Part shown: positions 45,335-53,428 of the stretch, piece after piece
Layout of the letters: the number at the start of each line of letters is the position of its first letter
Position numbering within the stretch: position 1 is the stretch's first letter
Assembly (NCBI GenBank): GCA_027624955.1
Contig: JAQBTG010000018.1
Coordinates: forward strand, 1 to 62,877
Source of the DNA: Pseudomonadota bacterium
GTDB taxonomy: Bacteria; Pseudomonadota; Alphaproteobacteria; UBA828
DNA: 62,877 nucleotides
Reading direction: 5' to 3'
Notes under the pieces: model-generated
Seen by the model: only the letters and a program-made list of their open reading frames with translations
Told to the model about the DNA's origin: nothing
Database searches by the model: none
Translations under genes and position numbers: made by a program

Positions 45335-46264
45335 TCACTTCGTTTTCACCTGCGGACGAAGTGCCAAATCATCGAGGCTGTAGCCGAAATTTCTTACTCG
45401 ACCGCCGAACTGCGCGATCGCGTCCTCCGCTTCGAATGTGGGGTTGGTCAATAGCATTTCGCTCGGCCCGGCAAACAACCCGCCCGAGCCCTGCGGCACA
45501 CGCACCAGGTAGTGCATCCCTTTCGAGGGCAACGGCCTGTCCGCCGGAGGGGCCGTGACTCGTCCCTGATTTACAATGGGATTATTTCGGCCTGTCTTGG
45601 TGCGAAAATGTTTGTTCCAAATATTGAAATAATTTTCGTTTAGGTGCTTATCCAAGCGGAATTTATAAGCTGATTTCCGCAACCCCAACACGCTTTCTAT
45701 GGTGCGCAGGACAGGCTCTGGGTCTGCCATAAATATCTCGTATGGCAGGATGGTGAATCGCGGCAGGAACTTCAGGTCATCTCTCAGAGTCTCATGGGCG
45801 ACAAGCCAATGATTGATGAGCGCATAGATGCTGGTGCCGGACCATTTCTGCGTGGCGATCGAGACCGCGATCGGATGGCGGATCAGGAAAATGAAATGAC
45901 TGTCGGGAAATACTTCGTTCAAGAACCTGGATTTCAAGATATTCATCGGCGTTTTTTCGACAAGAACCGCCTTGTCGAGATCCCAATGCTCGTTCCATTC
46001 ACGCTTCAGGGTAGCTTTGTTGTCCTTGGTCAGCAGCGGCGAAGCTTCGGTAAAATGCGCCGCCGCATCAAAGGCAAAGCGGCCCGGCCCGCCATAGGCG
46101 TGACTGCTGACAGGAAATACAGATTGAAGAAATTGGCCCTCGTCCTGGATCACACCGGTATTGCTGAAGGCGCTCACATCGGGGTGCTGGCCTAACACGC
46201 GCGCGAAAAGCGTGGTGCCGCTTCGCATTAAGCCGCCAATGAAAACGTGACGCGGCCGCGTCAT
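45335..46264 (-). CDS. Sulfotransferase-domain protein
   Basis: 309 residues. The PAPS 5'-phosphosulfate loop lies near residues 9-24 (IGGLMRSGTTLFARVL), and the 3'-phosphate region is FIFLIRHPIAVSIA. It transfers sulfate from PAPS to an alcohol or amine; the acceptor is unknown. It is 45 bp downstream of a class III aminotransferase gene on the same strand, so they are co-transcribed. Confidence 0.86.
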   Translation of the reverse strand: MTRPRHVFIGGLMRSGTTLFARVLGQHPDVSAFSNTGVIQDEGQFLQSVFPVSSHAYGGPGRFAFDAAAHFTEASPLLTKDNKATLKREWNEHWDLDKAVLVEKTPMNILKSRFLNEVFPDSHFIFLIRHPIAVSIATQKWSGTSIYALINHWLVAHETLRDDLKFLPRFTILPYEIFMADPEPVLRTIESVLGLRKSAYKFRLDKHLNENYFNIWNKHFRTKTGRNNPIVNQGRVTAPPADRPLPSKGMHYLVRVPQGSGGLFAGPSEMLLTNPTFEAEDAIAQFGGRVRNFGYSLDDLALRPQVKTK

Positions 46265-46309
46265 GGGTTGAATTTCTGGCTTCGCCGCGGAGCGCCGATC
46301 CCTGGTCGC

Positions 46310-47653
46310 CTAGCTAAGGCCCTTGGCGATTTCCAGGATCGCCTGTTCAGTAATATCGACGCAATGATCGAGCTGGTCGCGGGTGGCGGTGAAAGCTGGG
46401 GCGAATTCAATCGCCGTGCCCTCCTCGCCGCCGAGCACGCCAAGCTCGGCCATGCGGTTGGCGATGGCCTTTACCGTATCGTCCCTGAACGGTGCTTTGG
46501 TCTTCTTGTCCATGGTGAAATCGACACAGGTCCACGTGCCGATGCCGCGCACATCGCCGACGATGGGAAGCTCGCGCAGGCGCTGCATGCGCTCGAGGAA
46601 ATAGGCGCCGTTTTCACTGCCCTTGGTGAGCAGATCGCCCTCCTCCAATATCGCGATCGTCTCCAGCGCCGCGGCGCAGCCGCCGGGGTGGCCGTTATAG
46701 GTCTGGACATGGACATATTGCGACAACGCATCATGCACTTTGGCCGAAACCGTGGAGACGCCGAGCGGGAAATAGCCAGCTGAAATGGCCTTGCCGGTCG
46801 ACATAATATCGGCCTCGATGCCCCAATGCTCCATGGCGAACCATTTGCCGGTGCGCCCGAAGCCGGTGATCACTTCATCGGCGATCAGCAGCACGTCGTA
46901 TTTGTCGCAAATGGCGCGCACACGAGCGAAATAATCGTCCGGCGGCACCTGCACGCCGTCACCTTGCATGACCGGCTCAGCGATGAAGGCGGCGACATAA
47001 TCGGGGCCCTCATGGAGAATCTGTTGCTCGAGATAGGCAGCGCAGAACTCGCTCACTTCCGAGGCATCCATGTCGAACGGCGTGCGGTAGAGATTGGGCG
47101 CCGGGATATGGCTGTAGCCCGGCACGCCGGGCTCGGTGATGTGGCGGGTGCCGAGATAATCGGTTGCGGCGAGGGCGCCCATGGTGGCGCCGTGATAGGC
47201 GTTCCAGCGCGCGATGATCTTGTGGGCGCGCGGCTTTACGCCGTTGAGCAAATGATATTGCTTGGCCGCCTTGAACGACATCTCATTGGCTTCCGAGCCC
47301 GAGCCGGCGAACACGCTGGCGGTGAGGGTGCCAGGCGCAAGTTCGGCGATCTTGGCCGCGAGACGCACCGTCACATCGACGACATTGGCGAAGGTGCCGC
47401 CATAATGCAGGCCGACAAGCTGATGGTAGATCGCCTTAGCGATGCGGTCCTGGCCGTAGCCGAGCGAGGAAGCGCGGGTTTGCGTGCTCATCATGTCGAG
47501 ATAGGTCTTGCCCGACGCGTCGGTAATCTCCAGCCCCTTCGCCGAGACGAAGATCGTGGCGCCGTCGGTGCGCATTTCGTCCTTGCGCGCGAGCGGGAAA
47601 AGATAGTGATCGAGCGCGTTTTGCGTCAGCGTGTCGATATTGGGCAATGTCAT
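46310..47653 (-). CDS. Class III (omega) aminotransferase
   Basis: 447 residues from the ATG at 47653, with GGGAGG upstream; the open frame upstream of this is not family sequence. PLP landmarks are GSGSEANEMSFKAAKQYH, NAYHGATMGALAATDY, Asp259 (LIADEVITGFGRTGKW) and the PLP lysine K288 in STGKAISAG. Transfers an amino group between an omega-amine or beta-amino acid and pyruvate or 2-oxoglutarate. Its substrate is probably sulfated by the adjacent sulfotransferase or is its acceptor (inference). Confidence 0.9.
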   Translation of the reverse strand: MTLPNIDTLTQNALDHYLFPLARKDEMRTDGATIFVSAKGLEITDASGKTYLDMMSTQTRASSLGYGQDRIAKAIYHQLVGLHYGGTFANVVDVTVRLAAKIAELAPGTLTASVFAGSGSEANEMSFKAAKQYHLLNGVKPRAHKIIARWNAYHGATMGALAATDYLGTRHITEPGVPGYSHIPAPNLYRTPFDMDASEVSEFCAAYLEQQILHEGPDYVAAFIAEPVMQGDGVQVPPDDYFARVRAICDKYDVLLIADEVITGFGRTGKWFAMEHWGIEADIMSTGKAISAGYFPLGVSTVSAKVHDALSQYVHVQTYNGHPGGCAAALETIAILEEGDLLTKGSENGAYFLERMQRLRELPIVGDVRGIGTWTCVDFTMDKKTKAPFRDDTVKAIANRMAELGVLGGEEGTAIEFAPAFTATRDQLDHCVDITEQAILEIAKGLS

Positions 47654-47793
47654 GTTGCAGCCTCCCTGTTCCTGGGATCGATCTTGCGGCGTCGCCAGCC
47701 GGCGCGCAAGCGCGGTGGTGAGGCGATGCGTCACTTTGCTTCGCCGCCGCACATGACTATTCTCTGTCGCGCAAAATTCAATGAGGAAATGCC

Positions 47794-48798
47794 ATGGCCG
47801 CCGTCCGCTGGGGAATCTTGAGTAGCTCCAACTTCGCCGTCGAACATATCGTTCCGGCACTGTTGCAATGCGAAGGTCTCGAACTCTGCGCAATCTCCAG
47901 CCGGAGTGCCGATACGGCGCAACAATTGGCGGCGAAATTCGCCATTCCGCGCGCCTATGGTTCCTATCAAGAGCTGGTGGACGACCCCGAAATCGACGTG
48001 GTGTACAATCCACTGCCCAATCATTTGCATGTGCCGTGGTCGATCAAGGCGCTCGAGGCCGGCAAGCATGTGTTGTGCGAAAAGCCGCTGGCGATGAACG
48101 CGGCGGAGGCCGAGCAATTGATTGCCGCGCGCGACAAAGCCGGCCTGTTGGTGCAGGAAGCGTTCGTCATCCGCCACCACCCGCAATGGCGGCGCGTGCG
48201 TGAATTGGTTAAGAGCGGGCGGATCGGCACGCTCAAAGGCGCGCAAGGGTGGCTCAGCTATCGCCTCGAAGACGCCGGCAACTTCCGCAACAAGCCCGAG
48301 ATGGGCGGCGGCGGCCTGTTGGATATCGGCGTCTATCCGATGGTGACGTCGCGCTATATTTTCGCCGAGGAGCCGACCCGCGTGTTCGCCGCCATCCGGC
48401 GCGACGGCGAAACCGGCGTTGACTGCCTGGTGAGCGCGATCCTCGACTACCCGGCTGGGCAGGCGGGCTTCACCTGCTCTACCGAGCTTGCGGTGCAGCA
48501 GCATATGGCATTTTTCGGCAGCCATGGCCGGATCGAGCTTACTGACCCGTTCGCCCAAGCGCCCGACCGCAAAGCGCAAATTCTGATCGGCGGCGACCGC
48601 GGCATCTGGGACGACGCCGTGGAGGAGTACGAGACCTTCGAGCCGCTCAATATGTATGTTAATCAGGCCGAAGAATTCAGCGCCGCAGTGCGCGGCGGAA
48701 CGCTCGAATTTCCGCTCGAAGACGCGCTCGCCAATATGCGGATTCTCGACGCACTGTTCCGCTCCGGAAAAAGCGGCGCCTGGGAAAATGTTGCATAA
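47794..48798 (+). CDS. Gfo/Idh/MocA-family oxidoreductase
   Basis: 334 residues. N-terminal NAD(P)-binding fold (RWGILSSSNFAVEHIVPALL), VYNPLPNHLHVPWSIKALEA and the KHVLCEKPLAMNAAEAEQL motif with the catalytic Lys, then GGGLLDIGVYPM in the C-terminal domain. It oxidises sugars, inositols or dihydrodiols with NAD(P); substrate unknown. It is divergent from the aminotransferase and 48 bp upstream of a second sulfotransferase. Confidence 0.9.
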   Translation: MAAVRWGILSSSNFAVEHIVPALLQCEGLELCAISSRSADTAQQLAAKFAIPRAYGSYQELVDDPEIDVVYNPLPNHLHVPWSIKALEAGKHVLCEKPLAMNAAEAEQLIAARDKAGLLVQEAFVIRHHPQWRRVRELVKSGRIGTLKGAQGWLSYRLEDAGNFRNKPEMGGGGLLDIGVYPMVTSRYIFAEEPTRVFAAIRRDGETGVDCLVSAILDYPAGQAGFTCSTELAVQQHMAFFGSHGRIELTDPFAQAPDRKAQILIGGDRGIWDDAVEEYETFEPLNMYVNQAEEFSAAVRGGTLEFPLEDALANMRILDALFRSGKSGAWENVA

Positions 48799-48845
48799 AT
48801 TTGCCCACGAACGGGCCACGCATCGGATCAAAAAAGGCCGCTCAG

Positions 48846-49799
48846 ATGGCTGAAAAGAATAATAACGTCAACCTGTGGCAAAACCTCCGCGAAATCGCCG
48901 ACCGCGTGCCGCCGCCGGAAGCTTTGGCGGCGCTCCACAAAGGCGCCGATGCGGCCACCTCTAAGCCGCTATTCTTCATTTGCGGCGCGCTGAAATCAGG
49001 CACGACGTGGCTGCAACTCATGTTGAATGCCCATCCGGAAATCGCCTGCCGAGGCGAAGGGCATTTGCTAAACTTTCTGCTCCCCGGCTTGGGAAAAGCA
49101 CTACAGGAATACAATAGCAAGATCGGTTTTAAGAACCGCTCCATCTTCAACGAGATCGAAGGATATCCACGTTTCGCTGAACCGCAGCATTACGCGTTGT
49201 TGCAAATGGCCGTGAGTCTCCTGTTGGCCCAGTATGACGGGGAGAACATCCGCATTATCGGTGAGAAATCACCGGACAACGTGCTCGGACTGCACTTGTT
49301 TGCTCGCCTTTTTCCGCATGTGAAATTTCTTCATCTCATCCGCGACGGTCGTGACGGTGCGGTCTCGGGCTGGTTCCATAATTTACGCGTGTCAAAGGAA
49401 TGGGCGGAAACTGGGTTCGGTGACCTCAAAGGTTTTGCCGAGAATTACGCGAAATCATGGGTCAGAAGCATACGCGCCGGGCAAGAATTCGGAGCCGAAT
49501 TCCCTGAAAGCTATTATGAAGTTAGATATGAAGACCTATTGTCCGATGGCGAGACTGAGCTGCGCGGTATCTTGAAGTTTCTCGGTGCCAGCGCAGACAA
49601 GGAGGAAATAATAAACTGCTTGCAGGCGAGCAGTTTTAAAAACCTGGCCAAGGGACGCGGCGCCGGCAAGGAAGATCGTGACTCTCATTTCCGCAAAGGC
49701 GTTCAGGGTGATTGGCGGAGCCATTTCGATGACCAAACCCACGCCAACTTCCGGTCTCACGCCGGGGCGCAATTGGTTGCGCTCGGATATGACGACTAG
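48846..49799 (+). CDS. Sulfotransferase-domain protein
   Basis: 317 residues from the ATG at 48846. The PAPS loop is FFICGALKSGTTWLQLML (about 44-60) and FLHLIRDGRDGAVSGW is the 3'-phosphate site. NFRSHAGAQLVALGYD closes the C-terminus. Unlike the 45335 sulfotransferase it is the type with the W-L-Q loop, related to eukaryotic cytosolic sulfotransferases in style. Acceptor unknown. Confidence 0.86.
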   Translation: MAEKNNNVNLWQNLREIADRVPPPEALAALHKGADAATSKPLFFICGALKSGTTWLQLMLNAHPEIACRGEGHLLNFLLPGLGKALQEYNSKIGFKNRSIFNEIEGYPRFAEPQHYALLQMAVSLLLAQYDGENIRIIGEKSPDNVLGLHLFARLFPHVKFLHLIRDGRDGAVSGWFHNLRVSKEWAETGFGDLKGFAENYAKSWVRSIRAGQEFGAEFPESYYEVRYEDLLSDGETELRGILKFLGASADKEEIINCLQASSFKNLAKGRGAGKEDRDSHFRKGVQGDWRSHFDDQTHANFRSHAGAQLVALGYDD

Positions 49800-50110
49800 C
49801 GCCCCGGGGGGGGGTGCCGCGGGACAAAGCCGCGGCATAGGACTTTCCTGCTCGGCAGCGGAGAAACTCCTTATAAGAGCGCAACGAAATCCGAACCGAT
49901 CGATGTAATATTTATCTAGTTATAGGCATATTTACTGATCAATTGGCCGCAACCCCTGCATCGGCTATGGGAATTGAAAAATGCGCATGGAATCATTCCA
50001 GCTGCTAGAATTCCTATTTTTGACAGTTATAAGAAATAATGTTTGTCATTTCGCACCATTCCGTATACGTGAGGTTTAGTAAATAACCCTTACCCAAAAC
50101 GAGTGTGAGC
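49800..50110. other. 311-bp intergenic region; 8-bp hairpin, then AT-rich promoter-like stretch
   Basis: The first bases after the sulfotransferase stop contain a run of nine G's and a perfect hairpin TGCCGCGG-gacaaag-CCGCGGCA (49815-49837), which may terminate transcription weakly as no T-run follows. The remainder to 50110 is AT-rich with no ORF and could hold the promoter of the small 50111 gene. Nothing else recognised. Confidence 0.45.
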
Positions 50111-50404
50111 ATGGCTAAGAAATCTTCCGGAAAATTTGACGAAAGCAGCCTCAACAAGGGACAAATGCGCAAACTAAACGCGCTCAGAAAGTCTCTTGGT
50201 GCGGACATCGCCAACAAGGCCTTTGGCGAATGGTTTGAGAAACAAACGAGCGAGCCCGACAGCTCACCAATCGACCCCAACGCCACGCTGATCACCGACA
50301 CGCTTGAGCCTTTGGCCAAGCAGGGAAAATTGCGAATTCCACGTGGCGGCTATCTGGTTCGGCGCGGTAGAGGACGGGTGATCGTTGAGCGTGTGCGCGC
50401 CTAA
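50111..50404 (+). CDS. Small conserved-type hypothetical protein
   Basis: 97 residues from the ATG at 50111. Lys/Arg-rich at both ends; MRKLNALRKSLGADIANKAF in the N-terminal half and a basic C-terminal LVRRGRGRVIVERVRA. No domain recognised. A rho-independent terminator lies about 140 bp downstream. Confidence 0.65.
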   Translation: MAKKSSGKFDESSLNKGQMRKLNALRKSLGADIANKAFGEWFEKQTSEPDSSPIDPNATLITDTLEPLAKQGKLRIPRGGYLVRRGRGRVIVERVRA

Positions 50405-50542
50405 GCGCCGTTTGAGATCCCTTTATAAGAACGATTCGGATGCCATGTCGTAATCCATTTCGGATTCCTGTGGCGGTCGTTACGTGCAACAGCCACGGGA
50501 ATCGGTGCAGGAATCGGCACAGCGCTTTGAACTGATAACAAG

Positions 50543-50570
50543 AAGGCGCCCCCCGACCGGGCGCCTTTTT
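50543..50570 (+). terminator. Rho-independent terminator
   Basis: AAGGCGCCC (50543-50551) and GGGCGCCTT (50559-50567) form a perfect 9-bp stem with a 7-base loop, followed by a run of five T (50566-50570). On the minus strand the T-run is interrupted but the hairpin would also serve the sthA gene, which ends 20 bp away. Confidence 0.85.
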
Positions 50571-50589
50571 CAATTCTTATTGCGATTTT

Positions 50590-52068
50590 CTATTCGAGCC
50601 GATTGAGGCCATCGAATGCGGCGGTTTTGTAGCATTCCGCCAAGGTCGGATAGTTAAATACCGAATCGATAAAATATTCGATGGTGCCGCCGAAGCTGAG
50701 CACTGTCTGGCCGATATGCACGAGTTCGGTTGCGCCTTCGCCCATAATTCCTACGCCGAGCAATTTATGCGATTCGATATCAAACAGCAATTTTAGAACT
50801 CCGGTAAGGTCGCCCATAATTTGGCCGCGCGCGATTTCCCGGTAGGTCGCCTTGCCGACCTCATATGCGGTTCCAGCTTGAGTAAGCTCGATTTCGTTCT
50901 TACCCACCACGGAAATCTCCGGAATGGTGTAAATGCCATACGGAAAGAATTTCGGGAAACTCTTAACGGTCGCACCGCACGCATGCGCCGCCGCATGGCG
51001 GCCCTGTTCCATGCCGGTTGACGCCAGACTCGGAAAGCCGGCAACATCGCCAACCGCATAGATATGCGGAACTTTGGTCTGGAAATCGTCATTGGTCTCC
51101 AGCATGCCGCGCTCATCCACACACAGGCCGGCCACATCCAGATTGAGGCGTTCGGTATTGCCCATGCGCCCGGCTGCATAGAGTGCCTTGTCCGTATTGA
51201 TGCGCTTGCCGCTCTCCAGATTTATGCGCACCCGCTCACCGGTGCGGTGCTGGTAGGTTTCCACGCTCGCCACTGCTTCGCCGAGCCTGAGCGTCAGGCG
51301 GTTTTGCCGCATGTGATAGACAAGCGTATCGACCAGTTCATAGTCGATGAACGGCAGCAGGCGGGTGCGCTTGTCGATCAGCGTGACGCGCACGCCGAGC
51401 GTGGCGAAAATGGATGCGTATTCGCAGCCAATCACGCCGGCGCCGATGATGGCGATCGTGGAGGGTAGATCCTCCAGGCCGAGGATATCGTCACTGTTGA
51501 AGATTCGTTGGCCGTCGAATTCCACCGTATCTGTCCAAGGCGCCTGGGTGCCGACGGAAATAATAATCGCTTCGGCGCTGATTTCGCGACGACCGCGATT
51601 GCCGCTAAGGTCCAGGCTGAGGCGATGCGGTCCGGTAAACGAAGCACGCGCGTTGAACATTTCGACATGGTTACGCTGCAATTGATGCTGCGTCACGTCG
51701 ATCTCATTGCTGATTACTTTTTCGGCGCGATACAGGAGATCGGCCATGGTGATACTGCGCTTAAACGCGTAGGACGCGCCGTAAACACTGCGTTCGCGAT
51801 ATCCCGAGAGATGCAGCGCCGCTTCACGCAAGGTTTTGCTCGGAATGGTGCCGGTGTTGATGCAGGCGCCACCAACGACCGATTTCATTTCCGCCACCGC
51901 CACCCGCTTGCCGAGCTTGGCGGCCTGAATGGCGGCGCGCTGGCCGGCCGGGCCTGAGCCGATAACGAAAAGATCGTAATCATAACTTTGCGTCACCGCC
52001 GAGCGCGCTCCGGCGGAGCCCATGTCGCCGGTCGTATTTTCGAATGTGCCGGTGCCCAAAGACTGCAT
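50590..52068 (-). CDS. sthA: Soluble pyridine nucleotide transhydrogenase (SthA-like)
   Basis: 492 residues including about 28 extra N-terminal residues before YDYDLFVIGSGPAGQRAA (FAD motif 36-41). The active-site region is GGACINTGTIPSKTLRE with Thr instead of the second redox Cys, which separates SthA from dihydrolipoamide dehydrogenase and glutathione reductase. NAD-binding IAIIGAGVIGCEYASIFA and the C-terminal dimer domain follow. It transfers hydride between NADPH and NAD+ in the cytoplasm. Confidence 0.9.
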   Translation of the reverse strand: MQSLGTGTFENTTGDMGSAGARSAVTQSYDYDLFVIGSGPAGQRAAIQAAKLGKRVAVAEMKSVVGGACINTGTIPSKTLREAALHLSGYRERSVYGASYAFKRSITMADLLYRAEKVISNEIDVTQHQLQRNHVEMFNARASFTGPHRLSLDLSGNRGRREISAEAIIISVGTQAPWTDTVEFDGQRIFNSDDILGLEDLPSTIAIIGAGVIGCEYASIFATLGVRVTLIDKRTRLLPFIDYELVDTLVYHMRQNRLTLRLGEAVASVETYQHRTGERVRINLESGKRINTDKALYAAGRMGNTERLNLDVAGLCVDERGMLETNDDFQTKVPHIYAVGDVAGFPSLASTGMEQGRHAAAHACGATVKSFPKFFPYGIYTIPEISVVGKNEIELTQAGTAYEVGKATYREIARGQIMGDLTGVLKLLFDIESHKLLGVGIMGEGATELVHIGQTVLSFGGTIEYFIDSVFNYPTLAECYKTAAFDGLNRLE

Positions 52069-52228
52069 GATCGAACCAAACTTTCATTTGCCGCCCGCGT
52101 AAACGCGGACGGTGAGACAAACCCATTGAAAGTTAAGCAAAATTGGTAAATTAAGCCTTTAGATTAAAGCCGCCGCCGGGCGCTGCGCAGGTTGCGGCAA
52201 TCTGCGCCTCACCCTTCCTTGCTCTTCA

Positions 52229-52804
52229 ATGTCCAAATTGAACGGTTTGGTGCTAGGCTGGCTCATGTTTGGCTATTCAAGCTTTTCCGCCTACCGGGCG
52301 GGTATGGTCGGGGCTGCAGCCGCGGCCGTCACAATGCTGGCGCTTCTAACGCAAGCCGCCATGCCAGCTGCGGCGCAGGATATCGCCGGCCAGGCACAGG
52401 TTATCGACGGCGATACGATCGTCATCGAAGGTCAAGTCATCGACCTTTTCGGCATCGACGCGCCCGAGCTAGATTTTAACGGCCGCGAACAAATCTGTTT
52501 TAGGGACGGTCACCCTTACCGCTGCGCGCTGATCGCCGCCGGCAGGCTGGCCGAAAAGATCGCCGGCCGTACGGTTTCATGCGAAGGCCATTCGACCAAC
52601 GCCGAGGGCCGGCTGATGGCCTCCTGCTTTATCAAAAAGCGCGAAAACCTTAGCGGCTGGCTGGTCAATAAGGGCTTTGTCGTAATCGACAGCCGCTACA
52701 GCAGTGAATTTGAGGATTGGGAGATTTGGAACACGGGATCTGGGACCGGCTTGTGGTCCGGGCAGTTCGAGCTGCCTTGGCTATGGCGCGCGCAAAACGA
52801 ATAG
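52229..52804 (+). CDS. Secreted thermonuclease (SNase)-like protein
   Basis: 191 residues with a membrane-spanning signal/anchor (about 25-47) ending AAAQ, then the SNase fold: VIDGDTIVIEGQVIDLFGID (catalytic Asp), RCALIAAGRLAEKIAGRTV, EGRLMASCFI and LSGWLVNKGFVV. The catalytic Arg of the family (usually YGR in EYGRxLA) is not cleanly seen, so activity is uncertain. Next gene 24 bp on is a Sel1-like protein. Confidence 0.85.
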   Translation: MSKLNGLVLGWLMFGYSSFSAYRAGMVGAAAAAVTMLALLTQAAMPAAAQDIAGQAQVIDGDTIVIEGQVIDLFGIDAPELDFNGREQICFRDGHPYRCALIAAGRLAEKIAGRTVSCEGHSTNAEGRLMASCFIKKRENLSGWLVNKGFVVIDSRYSSEFEDWEIWNTGSGTGLWSGQFELPWLWRAQNE

Positions 52805-52828
52805 CGGCAAAACGAACAGAGATCAGAA

Positions 52829-53200
52829 GTGAGGAGCGGAGCTATCGCCGACACCGACTTAACACTGGCCAATGCGGTTGCGCGGGCGATGGATAAATCG
52901 GCCGAACTGCTGCGCGCCGCTGTTGAGGCCGGCGACAATGACGCACGGTTTGCCCTTGGCCTGCTCTATTTGCTCGGTCGCGGGGTCGAAAAGGACGCCG
53001 GCAAAGCGTTGTTTCTGTTCAGCCTCGCGGACGAGGCCGGCGATTCCCAGGCCGCGCATTTCCGCGACATGGCGACCGAACATCTGGCACAGGAAGAAAA
53101 TAAGAAGAGCGAAAGCGATAAATCAACGCGCGCGGCCATCAAAGAAGCCCAGCGCCGCCAACGCTTCCCGAAGCCCCAATTGGTGATGAAAGAAGATTAA
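52829..53200 (+). CDS. Short Sel1-like cytoplasmic protein
   Basis: 123 residues from GTG at 52829. It has a couple of Sel1 units (DARFALGLLYLLGRGVEKDA-GKALFLF) and a charged C-terminal helix (EENKKSESDKSTRAAIKEAQRRQ). No signal peptide. It follows the nuclease gene and is likely in the same operon. Function unknown. Confidence 0.75.
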   Translation: MRSGAIADTDLTLANAVARAMDKSAELLRAAVEAGDNDARFALGLLYLLGRGVEKDAGKALFLFSLADEAGDSQAAHFRDMATEHLAQEENKKSESDKSTRAAIKEAQRRQRFPKPQLVMKED

Positions 53201-53428
53201 AGGCGGCGAGCAGCCTGGCCGCGAGAGATTATCCAACTGAAGAGCGTCGGGCGTGCGGCCGCAGCTCGTGAAACCGATGCAACGCCGAAGTGACGCTCTA
53301 AGCGACTTTCCCGGGTAATCACCACTTTATTAGCGATTGGTAAACCCTTAAGCTGCTCATATATAGAGACCCCAGGTTTTGAATTATTAGAACTATCAGA
53401 AAACGTAAAACTTGATGTTCGGACCTTG

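Noticed and set aside
49805-49815. Run of nine G's after the sulfotransferase gene as a phase-variation tract
   Set aside because: It lies after the stop codon and before any start, so slippage would change no protein; it could also be a sequencing artefact.
50590-52068. Dihydrolipoamide dehydrogenase or glutathione reductase
   Set aside because: The second redox-active Cys is replaced by Thr (CINTGT), which fits SthA. No pyruvate- or oxoglutarate-dehydrogenase genes are adjacent.
52125-52170. Possible CtrA sites (TTAA ... TTAA) upstream of the nuclease gene
   Set aside because: Spacings of 9 and 12 bases do not match the TTAA-N7-TTAA consensus; the stretch is just AT-rich.
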